Shown: piece after piece, positions 56,622-64,000 of the stretch
Position numbering within the stretch: the stretch's first letter is position 1
How the letters are laid out: every line of letters begins with the position of its first letter
Assembly: GCF_028745735.1 (NCBI RefSeq)
Contig: NZ_JAQZSM010000009.1
Span: 1 to 64,000 of the forward strand
From: Roseinatronobacter alkalisoli
GTDB lineage: Bacteria; Pseudomonadota; Alphaproteobacteria; Rhodobacterales; Rhodobacteraceae
DNA: 64,000 bases
Direction of reading: 5' to 3'
Notes under the pieces: generated by a model
Told to the model about the DNA's origin: nothing
Database searches by the model: none
Seen by the model: the letters and a program-made list of their open reading frames with translations, nothing else
Position numbers and translations under genes: made by a program

Positions 56622-57044
56622 TCAGGCTTCGGCGTCCAGCCCTGCCGATGCGGCCCCTGCCAGCGCGGCATCTGCGTCATTGTCGGATGTGTCGCCGGTT
56701 ACGCCGATCGCGCCAACCACAACGCCGCCTTTGCGCAGCAGCACACCACCGGGAACCGGCACGACCTGCCCGCCGTAAACCCCGTTCACTGCGGCCATGA
56801 AATAGGCCTGCGCTTCAGCGCGCGCCATTTGTGCGCGCCCCGCCATGCCCAGCATGACCGCGCCATAAGCCTTGCCTTGTGCAATCGCGAACCGGCCCGG
56901 TGCCGCACCATCTTCACGTTCAAAGGCCAGAACATGGCCGCCACTGTCCAGCACCACCACCGACAGGGGCTTCAAACCCATCTCGCGCCCTTTGGCGCGG
57001 GTGGTGGAAATAATAGTGCGTGCCTGATCAAGTGTCAGTGTCAT
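56622..57044 (-). CDS. GlcG/HbpS-family protein
   Basis: 140 residues of the GlcG/HbpS (DUF336) family: MTLTLDQARTIISTTRAKGREMGLKPLSVVVLDSGGHVLAFEREDGA, then AIAQGKAYGAVMLGM and VPVPGGVLLRKGGVVVGAIGVTGDTSDND. Members are haem-binding or cofactor-associated proteins that often accompany dehydrogenases or corrinoid metabolism. Here it precedes (on the minus strand) no enzyme gene; the next upstream gene is a thiolase after 64 bp. Function unproven. Confidence 0.9.
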   Translation of the reverse strand: MTLTLDQARTIISTTRAKGREMGLKPLSVVVLDSGGHVLAFEREDGAAPGRFAIAQGKAYGAVMLGMAGRAQMARAEAQAYFMAAVNGVYGGQVVPVPGGVLLRKGGVVVGAIGVTGDTSDNDADAALAGAASAGLDAEA

Positions 57045-57108
57045 GTCTGCTGTCCTTCATGCAATTCATCCCGACCAGACATACCCGAGCGCGCGCCATA
57101 CGCAAGGT

Positions 57109-58284
57109 TCAGATGCGTTCCAGCGCCAGCGCGATCCCCTGCCCGCCGCCGATACACATGGTCACAAGTGCGCGCTGCCCGCCTATACGGTCCAGTTCAT
57201 GCAGCGCCTTGACAGTGATGATCGCCCCCGACGCGCCCACCGGGTGCCCCAGCGCGATCGCCCCCCCGTTCGGGTTCACGCGCGCAGGGTCCAGCCCGAG
57301 TTCCCGACTGACCGCCAGGGCCTGCGCGGCAAATGCCTCATTCGATTCGATCACGTCGAAATCACCCACGCTCAGCCCTGTGCGCGCGCATAGCGCCTGC
57401 ACCGCTGGCACTGGCCCAATTCCCATGACATCCGGGCGCACACCGGCATGGGCATAGCCGGTAATGCGCGCCAGCGGCGTCAGACCCGCCTTTTGCGCCG
57501 CGCTGGCCCGCGCCAAAACCAGTGCCGCCGCCCCGTCATTGATGCCGCTGGCATTTCCTGCCGTCACCGTGCCATCCTTGGCAAATGCCGGGCGCAGCGC
57601 GGCCAGCGCCGCCTGCGTGGTGGTTTTGGGGTGTTCATCCGTGTCGAAAACCACATCGCCCTTGCGGGTTTTCAAAGTGACCGGGACAATCTGATCGGCA
57701 AAACGCCCCCCCGCAATCGCTTCGGCAGCGCGGGTCTGGCTTTGCAGGGCGAAAGCGTCCTGCAGGTCGCGGGTAATTCCATATTCGCGCGCGACATTTT
57801 CAGCCGTGACCCCCATATGCCCGGTGCCGAACGGGCAGTTCAGCGCGCCCAGCATCATGTCGATCCCGGCCACATCGCCCATTTTCTGCCCGAACCGCGC
57901 GGCAGGCAGGATATAGGGCGCGCGGCTCATGCTCTCCGATCCGCCCACCAGCGCGAAATCGGCATCCCCCAGCGCAAGCGCCTGAACGCCAGAGATGATG
58001 GCCTGCACGCCGGACCCGCACAGCCGGTTCACATTCATTGCGGGCACAGTTTCCGGCACGCCCGCTTTCATGGCCGCAAGGCGTGACAAGTACATATCGG
58101 CGGGTTCGGTGGCGATGACATTGCCGAAGACCACAGTGCCGATCTGCCCCCCTTCCACGCCTGCACGTGACAGCGCCGCGCTGGCAACGATCCGCCCCAG
58201 TTCCACCGGGCTCAGCGCGGCAAGCGCGCCCCCGAACGTGCCGATCGCCGTGCGCGCGCTACCCAGAATAACAATATCGTCCAT
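57109..58284 (-). CDS. acetyl-CoA C-acyltransferase (thiolase)
   Basis: 391 residues of the thiolase II family. The nucleophile Cys89 is in NVNRLCGSGVQAI; NEAFAAQALAVSRELG, the His motif GGAIALGHPVGASGA and the second Cys in CIGGGQGIALALE complete the active site. It could serve acetoacetyl-CoA formation for polyhydroxybutyrate or fatty-acid degradation; sequence alone does not separate PhaA from beta-oxidation types. The gene is not next to phaB or a fad operon. Confidence 0.95.
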   Translation of the reverse strand: MDDIVILGSARTAIGTFGGALAALSPVELGRIVASAALSRAGVEGGQIGTVVFGNVIATEPADMYLSRLAAMKAGVPETVPAMNVNRLCGSGVQAIISGVQALALGDADFALVGGSESMSRAPYILPAARFGQKMGDVAGIDMMLGALNCPFGTGHMGVTAENVAREYGITRDLQDAFALQSQTRAAEAIAGGRFADQIVPVTLKTRKGDVVFDTDEHPKTTTQAALAALRPAFAKDGTVTAGNASGINDGAAALVLARASAAQKAGLTPLARITGYAHAGVRPDVMGIGPVPAVQALCARTGLSVGDFDVIESNEAFAAQALAVSRELGLDPARVNPNGGAIALGHPVGASGAIITVKALHELDRIGGQRALVTMCIGGGQGIALALERI

Positions 58285-58375
58285 CTTCGCCCCCCGTTTG
58301 ATAGCCTTTCGGGGTCAGCTTACGGCCTGAGCGGATCGCAATCCATCACCAACGGATATGACGCAGCGTCCGATG

Positions 58376-60625
58376 TCAGCGGCCCTTGCGTTTGGCCTTC
58401 TTGCTGGCTTTTGCGTCGCCGGTCCGGCGTTTTCCGACCGCGCGCCGCACAGGGCGGCCGCGCCCATGGCGGCCCCGCGGGTTGCGGGCGGGGGCTTCGC
58501 CCTCCACCTCCAGCAGTTCCAGCGCCAGCCCGCCGGTCACAGGTTCGGCCTCTGCCAGCTTGACCTTCACACGCTGGCCCAGACTGATGCGAAAGCCCGT
58601 GCGTTCCCCTTCCAGAACCTGCGTTTCCGGGTCATGGCGGAAATATTCATCCCCGATCGCGCGAATGGGCACCAGCCCGTCCGCGCCGGTTTCATCCAGT
58701 TTCACAAAGACCCCGAAACGCGCAACCCCCGACACGCGGCCGGTAAATTCCGCGCCGACCCGTTCGGTCAGAAACGCCGCCAGGTAGCGATCAACCGTGT
58801 CACGTTCAGCAGCCATGGACCGGCGTTCGGCTTCAGATATTGCCTTGGCGGTTTCATCCAGATGGTCGAGATCCCATTGCGTCAGCCCGTCATCGCCCCA
58901 GCGATGCGCTGAAACCAATGCCCGATGCACAATCAGGTCGGCATAGCGCCGGATGGGCGAGGTGAAATGCGCGTATTCCCGCAAGGCCAGCCCGAAATGC
59001 CCGAAATTGCTGGCATTGTAATAGGCTTGCGTCATAGATCGCAGGGTGGCCATATTGATCAATTCGTCAAATTCGGTGCCTTCGGCCTGCGCCAGCAACT
59101 GGTTGAAATGGCGGGTTTTCAGAACTTGCCCTTTGGCAAGGGTGAAGCCGGATTCGCGCGCCAGTTCCCGCAGCGATTCCATCTTTTCGGGGCTGGGTTC
59201 CTCGTGCACGCGATAGAGCAACGCCGACCCCCTTTCGCGCAGGGTTTCGGCGGCCGCAACATTGGCAAGGACCATGAAATCCTCGACCAGTTTATGCGCA
59301 TCGAACCGTTCCTTGAACGCCACCGATGTCACGCGCCCTTCATCCGACAGCACGATCTGGCGTTCGGGCAGGTCAATATCCAGCGGCTGGCGGCGGTCGC
59401 GCGCATAGCGTAGCGCGCGATATGCGCCAAACAGGTCGCGTAGCCCGTCTGCCAGTGGCGTGGTCGCGTCGTCCAGTCGCCCTTCATCCGCGGCCTGCGC
59501 CTGCTCATAGGTCAGCGACGCACGCGAACGCATCATCGCACGGTGAAAATCATGCGTCAGCTTGTTGCCATGCGTATCAATCACCATACGCAGCGCAATG
59601 CAGGGCCGGTCCACCCCTTCATGCAGCGAACATAGATCCCCCGACAGGATGTCCGGCAGCATGGGCACAACGCGGTCGGGAAAATAGGTGGAATTGCCGC
59701 GCCTGCGCGCTTCACGGTCCAGTTCAGACCCAGGGCGCACATAGGCGGCAACATCCGCGATGGCCACCCACAGAATGAACCCACCGGGGTTTTCGGGGTC
59801 GGTATCTACCGTGGCCATGATGGCATCATCATGATCGCGCGCATCCCATGGGTCGATCGTCATCAGCGCCAGATCGCGCAGATCACTGCGGCCCGCCAGT
59901 TCTGCGGGTTCAGCCCTGTCCGCTTCGGCAATCACCGCATCAGGGAAGGCATCGCGGATGCCATGCTGATGAATGGCAATCAGGGACACGGCCTTGGGGG
60001 CGGTCGGGTCACCAAGGCGCGCAATGATGCGCGCGGCGGGCGGGCCGAAGCGTCCCTTGCCCAGCGGTTCAGCATGGACCAGTTCGCCATCCTGCGCGCC
60101 CTCAGTATCATGGGGGGCCACGCGCCAGTCACGATCCGCACCCTTGTCGATGGGAACAACCCGCCCGCCTTCGGCTGATTTGCGGAATACCCCCAGAATT
60201 CGCGCGGGGTTGGTGCCGATCTTGCGCATCAGCCGCGCCTGATAGTCATAATCCGGGCCGCGAATGGCCTCCACCCGCGCCAGAACACGGTCGCCTTCTC
60301 CAAGGGCGGGGTCATCGCTGCGGGTCAGGAACAGAATGCGCGGCGCAGGGCCTTCGCTGCGCCATTCGACCGCACGCGCGAACAGATCGCCCTGCGCGTC
60401 AGGGGCCAGAATTTCCAGCACCGTGACCGGCGGCAATGCGCCCGTGCCCCCTTTGGAACGGCGGCGCGGCAGAACGCCCTCGCCCTCCAGCTCGCGCAGC
60501 ATGGCCTTCAGGTCAATCTTGGCGCCACCCTTGATGCCAAATGCCTTGGCAATATCACGCCTGCTGGCGGCGGGGTTTTCCGCAATCCATGCGCGCAGCT
60601 GGTCCAGGTTTGGCAACTGTTTCAT
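58376..60625 (-). CDS. rnr: ribonuclease R
   Basis: 749 residues; 3'-5' exoribonuclease that degrades structured RNA. An N-terminal winged-helix region (AWIAENPAASRRDIAKAFGI), cold-shock-type OB segments, the RNB catalytic domain with the metal-binding aspartates in LMTIDPWDARDHDDAI, an S1 domain (EFTGRVSGVARFGVFVKLDETGADGLVP) and a very basic C-terminal tail (GRPVRRAVGKRRTG..KKAKRKGR). All catalytic parts look intact. Confidence 0.97.
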   Translation of the reverse strand: MKQLPNLDQLRAWIAENPAASRRDIAKAFGIKGGAKIDLKAMLRELEGEGVLPRRRSKGGTGALPPVTVLEILAPDAQGDLFARAVEWRSEGPAPRILFLTRSDDPALGEGDRVLARVEAIRGPDYDYQARLMRKIGTNPARILGVFRKSAEGGRVVPIDKGADRDWRVAPHDTEGAQDGELVHAEPLGKGRFGPPAARIIARLGDPTAPKAVSLIAIHQHGIRDAFPDAVIAEADRAEPAELAGRSDLRDLALMTIDPWDARDHDDAIMATVDTDPENPGGFILWVAIADVAAYVRPGSELDREARRRGNSTYFPDRVVPMLPDILSGDLCSLHEGVDRPCIALRMVIDTHGNKLTHDFHRAMMRSRASLTYEQAQAADEGRLDDATTPLADGLRDLFGAYRALRYARDRRQPLDIDLPERQIVLSDEGRVTSVAFKERFDAHKLVEDFMVLANVAAAETLRERGSALLYRVHEEPSPEKMESLRELARESGFTLAKGQVLKTRHFNQLLAQAEGTEFDELINMATLRSMTQAYYNASNFGHFGLALREYAHFTSPIRRYADLIVHRALVSAHRWGDDGLTQWDLDHLDETAKAISEAERRSMAAERDTVDRYLAAFLTERVGAEFTGRVSGVARFGVFVKLDETGADGLVPIRAIGDEYFRHDPETQVLEGERTGFRISLGQRVKVKLAEAEPVTGGLALELLEVEGEAPARNPRGRHGRGRPVRRAVGKRRTGDAKASKKAKRKGR

Positions 60626-60794
60626 ACAAATTCCCTGCGTTCAGTATGGCCCGCGCACGTTGCGCAAGGCAGGGGTAAAACCCCTGCCGGGGGTGGGTGG
60701 GCGGGGCGGAACGGGCGCGGGCCAAGGCCGGACGGAAAGCGTGTCATCCGCACCCTCTAGCATGCGCTGCCTGTGCCGTCACGGCGCATTCCGA

Positions 60795-61217
60795 TCACAC
60801 CGGACGCAGCATATCACGATGCGCAATACCCGCATCCAGATATTCCGGCCCAACGGCAATAAAGCCCAGCCGTTCATAAAACCCGATGGCGTATATCTGT
60901 GCGCCCAGCTGCGCCTGTGTAACGCCCTCGATCTGGCGCATGCAGTCAAGCGCGGCCTCGATCAGTGCAATCCCGATGCCCTGCCCGCGTTGGTCCGCCA
61001 GCACGCATACACGCCCGATCTTGCCTGTGGTGCCTGCAACGATGACGCGCGCGCACCCCACTGCGCGCCCGTCCTTGCGCGCCAGCAGATGCAGCGCATC
61101 CCCGTCGCGTCCGTCCACTTCCTCGATCACCGAAACGCCCTGTTCCTCGACAAACACAGCGCGGCGCAGCGCGTGACAGGTGGCAATATCTTCGGTCAGG
61201 GCGATGGACAGACTCAT
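60795..61217 (-). CDS. GNAT-family N-acetyltransferase
   Basis: 140 residues with the acetyl-CoA-binding segment [23 protein letters not shown] (the R/Q-x-x-G-x-G/A loop) and the C-terminal [28 protein letters not shown], close to the ElaA-like group. The substrate is unknown. The ATG at 61217 overlaps the dapE stop (ATGA), so it is translated with dapE. Confidence 0.92.
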   Translation of the reverse strand: MSLSIALTEDIATCHALRRAVFVEEQGVSVIEEVDGRDGDALHLLARKDGRAVGCARVIVAGTTGKIGRVCVLADQRGQGIGIALIEAALDCMRQIEGVTQAQLGAQIYAIGFYERLGFIAVGPEYLDAGIAHRDMLRPV

Positions 61218-62362
61218 GCGAAATATTCCCGCAGGATACGGCCATAGATGGATTTCAACTGGTGTATGTGGTCAACCTCGGCGAATTCATCCACCTGATG
61301 CATGGACGTGCCTACAAGCCCGAATTCCACCACAGGGCAATGGTCCTTGATAAAACGCGCATCCGATGTACCACCCGATGTGGACAGCACAGGCACAATT
61401 CCGCATTCGGCAGTGACGGCGGCGGCCACCAGATCCGACAGCGGCCCCGGCGGGGTCAGGAAACTTTCGCCCGATATCTGTATATCCAGATCCAGCGTCA
61501 CGCCTGTCCCCGCACTGATTTCATCCGCTACATCGCGCAGCCAGTCCGACAGGCTGGCACCCGAATGCAGGTCATTGAAACGAATATTCAGCGCCGCGCG
61601 CCCCTGCGCGGGGATAACATTCGTTGCGGGATTGCCCACATCAATGCTTGTCAGCGCCAGTGTGGACGGGTCGAAATGATCAGTGCCATGGTCCAGCGCG
61701 TGACCTGCCAGCCGGTCCAGATAGCGCACCAGCACCGGCAGCGGGTTTGCTGCGCGGTGCGGATAGGCGGCATGCCCTTGCCGCCCGCGTGCCACAACAT
61801 GTGCGTTCAGCGACCCACGCCGCCCGATCTTGATCATCTCACCCATGGTTTGCGGGCAGGTCGGCTCCCCAACGATACAGACCGACATCGCCTCTCCGCG
61901 CGGGGCCATCCAGTCCAGCAGCGCCAATGTGCCATCACGCCCCGGCCCTTCTTCATCGCCGGTGATGGTCAGGATCACGGCCCCGTCGGGCGGCGTATCC
62001 TGCACGAAATCCACAGCCGCCGCCACAAATGCCGCGACACCAGATTTCATGTCACACGCGCCACGCCCCCAGATACGGCCCGCATCAATATCCCCGCCAA
62101 AGGGTGCGCGGGTCCAGTCATCGGGGTTGCCAAGCGGCACCACATCGGTATGGCCATTAAACCCCAAGCTGCGCGCATGCCCCCGCGCGCCCCAACGCGC
62201 GAACAGGTTGGGCGTGCCGTTGCGGTCAACACGGATGCAGGTGAACCCCGCCCCTTCCAGCACGGATTGTAGCAATTGCAGCGCACCGCCTTCTTCCGGG
62301 GTGACAGACGGGCAGCGGATCAGGCTTTGCGTCAGCGCAACGGGGCACAGCGTATCAGTCAT
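61214..62362 (-). CDS. dapE: succinyl-diaminopimelate desuccinylase
   Basis: 382 residues of the M20 metallopeptidase family; makes LL-diaminopimelate for lysine and the cell wall. Zinc-site motifs: [29 protein letters not shown] and [12 protein letters not shown]; the later [16 protein letters not shown] holds the last metal ligand. The start at 62362 gives the family-like [22 protein letters not shown] and overlaps the upstream gene by 8 bp; ATGs at 62368 and 62374 are alternatives. Confidence 0.96.
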   Translation of the reverse strand: MTDTLCPVALTQSLIRCPSVTPEEGGALQLLQSVLEGAGFTCIRVDRNGTPNLFARWGARGHARSLGFNGHTDVVPLGNPDDWTRAPFGGDIDAGRIWGRGACDMKSGVAAFVAAAVDFVQDTPPDGAVILTITGDEEGPGRDGTLALLDWMAPRGEAMSVCIVGEPTCPQTMGEMIKIGRRGSLNAHVVARGRQGHAAYPHRAANPLPVLVRYLDRLAGHALDHGTDHFDPSTLALTSIDVGNPATNVIPAQGRAALNIRFNDLHSGASLSDWLRDVADEISAGTGVTLDLDIQISGESFLTPPGPLSDLVAAAVTAECGIVPVLSTSGGTSDARFIKDHCPVVEFGLVGTSMHQVDEFAEVDHIHQLKSIYGRILREYFA

Positions 62363-62717
62363 TTTCATCCGCATCACTGAACCATGTTTTCTGCGCAACA
62401 ATCACGGCGTTTTCGGCCAATGCGCGCGCCATCAGGTCACGTTCTTCGGCGGGCACTTCGTCACCCGCAGCAAGCCGTTCATCCAATGTACCATAGCTGG
62501 TGACATCCAGGGGGCGCAAATCAGCCTGTTTCAGCACGGCCACGGTTTCGCGCACGGCCTCCCCCTCATCCACGCCGGTCGCATAGACCAGCAGCCCCGC
62601 GCCAGTCGCCCCTTTGGGCAAGCTGTCACCAGGCATATGCCCCAGTTCAACCAGAAGCGTATACACCTGTTGCGGGCGTTTGGGCTTTTCGGGGGCCGGG
62701 GCTGGTGTGTCGGGCAT
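62355..62717 (-). CDS. conserved hypothetical protein upstream of dapE
   Basis: 120 residues from [26 protein letters not shown]. After a Pro-rich start, a compact alpha/beta region follows ([41 protein letters not shown]), then an acidic C-terminus ([31 protein letters not shown]). I do not recognise a family. It overlaps dapE and probably forms an operon with dapE and the acetyltransferase. The start at 62717 is chosen over 62744 because of a better AGGAA ribosome-binding site. Confidence 0.7.
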   Translation of the reverse strand: MPDTPAPAPEKPKRPQQVYTLLVELGHMPGDSLPKGATGAGLLVYATGVDEGEAVRETVAVLKQADLRPLDVTSYGTLDERLAAGDEVPAEERDLMARALAENAVIVAQKTWFSDADEND

Positions 62718-62852
62718 GGGCGGGGTTCCTTTTGCTCTTTTCACTGTCAGGAATTAGCCCGCAGGGCAAGCCCCCGATGCGCGCAGGGGGCTGGTCCCGG
62801 TGGCCGGGTTTCGGTATGGAAAGGGCTGAAACAGTCAAGCGGAGTGCCAGCC

Positions 62853-63944
62853 ATGCCCCATACGATCGCGGAAATTGCCCAGGCATTGGGACTGCGTGCC
62901 GAAGGGGCGCTTGATCTGGCCATCACCCATGCCGCTGAACCTGCACAGGCGGGGCGTGATGCGCTGGCCATGGCAATGGACCCAAAATATGCCGCAGGGC
63001 TGGCGCAGGGGCAGGCACAGGCCGCCATCCTGTGGGACGGCGCGGACTGGCAGGCGCTGGGACTGAAAGCTGCGGTCTTTGCCCCGCGCCCCCGCTGGGC
63101 CATGGCGGGCATTTCCGAATTGCTGGATCCGGGCTATGATTTCGGCGCAGGCATTCACCCGCAATCCTTTATTCACCCGAGCGCACGAGTGGCCGACGGG
63201 GCTTGCATCGGCCCCTTCACCAGCATCGGCGCGCGCGCGGTCATTGGCCCGAATGCCCGCATTGCCCCGAATGTCACCGTGGCCGAAGATGTAGTGATCG
63301 GTGCGGATGTCATTTTGCATGCGGGCGCGCGCATCGGCGCGCGTGTGCGCATCGGGGACCGTTTCATCGGGCAGCCCAATTGCGTTGTGGGCGGTTGCGG
63401 GTTCAGTTTTGTCACCCCCGAACCATCCGGCGCGGAAGATGTGCGTGCCAGCCTGTCGGGGGAACGGCAGGTGCGCGCACAGAAATGGCACCGCATCCAG
63501 TCTCTGGGGGCCGTGCGCATTGGCGATGATGTGGAACTGGGCGCAAATTCATCCATCGACCGGGGCACCATCCGCGACACTGTTATCGGGTCCGGCACCA
63601 AGATCGATTCGGTCTGTCAGATCGGCCATAATGTTCAGATGGGCGAAGACTGCATGATGTGCGGCATGGCGGGCGTTGCGGGGTCCGCGCGCATTGGCAA
63701 CCGTGTCCTGCTGGCGGGCAAGGTTGCCGTGAATGACAATATCTTCGTGGGCGATGATGCGATTGTCGGCGGGGCCAGCCGGGTGTTTACCAATGTCCCC
63801 GCCGGGCGCGCGGTTCTGGGTGATCCGGCCACCAAGCTGGAAACGCAGCTGGAAATCCGCAAGATCATCCGCCGCCTGCCGCGACTTGTGGCAAATGTTG
63901 CCAAGTTGCAGGACGCCGTTTTCGGCCCGGATCGCAAGGGGTAA
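62853..63944 (+). CDS. lpxD: UDP-3-O-acylglucosamine N-acyltransferase
   Basis: 363 residues; third step of lipid A synthesis. An N-terminal nucleotide-binding domain ([20 protein letters not shown]) is followed by a left-handed beta-helix of hexapeptide repeats ([28 protein letters not shown], etc.), the catalytic His259 in [18 protein letters not shown], and a C-terminal helix. The start at 62853 is the family-like one; a long open frame upstream is antisense to dapE. The usual partners fabZ and lpxA are not next to it in this window. Confidence 0.96.
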   Translation: MPHTIAEIAQALGLRAEGALDLAITHAAEPAQAGRDALAMAMDPKYAAGLAQGQAQAAILWDGADWQALGLKAAVFAPRPRWAMAGISELLDPGYDFGAGIHPQSFIHPSARVADGACIGPFTSIGARAVIGPNARIAPNVTVAEDVVIGADVILHAGARIGARVRIGDRFIGQPNCVVGGCGFSFVTPEPSGAEDVRASLSGERQVRAQKWHRIQSLGAVRIGDDVELGANSSIDRGTIRDTVIGSGTKIDSVCQIGHNVQMGEDCMMCGMAGVAGSARIGNRVLLAGKVAVNDNIFVGDDAIVGGASRVFTNVPAGRAVLGDPATKLETQLEIRKIIRRLPRLVANVAKLQDAVFGPDRKG

Positions 63945-64000
63945 CGGGCCACGTTCAGCCTGAAGTCCAAGGGTCGCGGGCCGTTGAGTTCCCAAAGGCG
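63945..64000. other. end of window, no feature
   Basis: 56 bp after the lpxD stop. GGGCC and GGGCC-complement stretches are present, but no hairpin with a U-tract is completed before the edge. Confidence 0.5.

Noticed and set aside
61830-62852. Extended open frame upstream of lpxD giving a 704-residue protein
   Set aside because: The added part is antisense to dapE and its neighbour; the LpxD family start at 62853 is clear.

Overview
The window looks like ordinary chromosome of a GC-rich alphaproteobacterium of the order Rhodobacterales (Rhodobacteraceae / Paracoccaceae type). Signs of this are the family-typical neighbours murA-DUF2948-hisD, lgt-midA-pgeF opposite ubiK, dnaX-ybaB-recR, a compact mdh-sucC-sucD-sucA-sucB-lpd block, GcrA, and the alphaproteobacterial small proteins DUF1993, DUF2852 and UbiK. 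Many gene pairs share ATGA or single-base stop/start overlaps. I see no prophage, transposase, integrase or CRISPR array, and the genus cannot be told from sequence alone.

Layout. 1-6.3 kb: 5' part of tuf, a lipoprotein, parC and an exported DUF4139-like protein. 6.6-9.7 kb: ubiK facing away from lgt-midA-pgeF. 10-16 kb: recR, ybaB, dnaX, then an overlapping amino-acid/hydrolase group (two alpha/beta hydrolases, a threonine dehydratase-like enzyme, a haloacid dehalogenase). 16-19.5 kb: hisD, DUF2948, murA. 19.7-24.9 kb: tRNA-Thr, DUF1993, alr, mtnN-usp, rplM-rpsI, SseB. 25.2-28.3 kb: a sulfur-handling group (exported rhodanese, YeeE/YedE transporter, a 59-residue membrane protein) and a lipoprotein. 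28.6-32.4 kb: zwf-pgl-pgi. 32.7-43.6 kb: TCA-cycle block, interrupted on the opposite strand by a low-GC orphan gene. 43.8-46.8 kb: a MotA/ExbB-like plus OmpA-like ion-motor pair. 47-50.7 kb: DUF2852, TetR, SRP RNA, cytochrome c, an ABC-2 permease, gcrA. 50.9-56.1 kb: ferric-iron ABC transporter and a soluble chemoreceptor. 56.6-64 kb: GlcG, thiolase, rnr, GNAT, dapE, lpxD.

How it fits together. zwf-pgl-pgi feeds the oxidative sugar branch, and the mdh-suc-lpd block forms the lower TCA arc, with E1, E2 and E3 of 2-oxoglutarate dehydrogenase. Each has a strong palindromic operator candidate upstream: a TAGCGCTA-centred LacI-type site before zwf, and two identical TGTGATCACA sites 21 bp apart before sucC. 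Envelope functions are well represented (lgt, murA, pgeF, alr, lpxD, dapE, and the motor pair with a peptidoglycan-binding domain).

The points most worth following are: a three-copy, about 150-bp intergenic repeat found only between convergent genes; the motor pair, whose partner carries an exceptionally long periplasmic coiled coil; the duplicated operator before sucC; an alpha/beta hydrolase with glycine at the nucleophile position; the low-GC orphan gene inside the TCA block; and the unannotated 59-residue protein coupled to the sulfur transporter. I did not find a clearly new multi-gene defence or mobile system.
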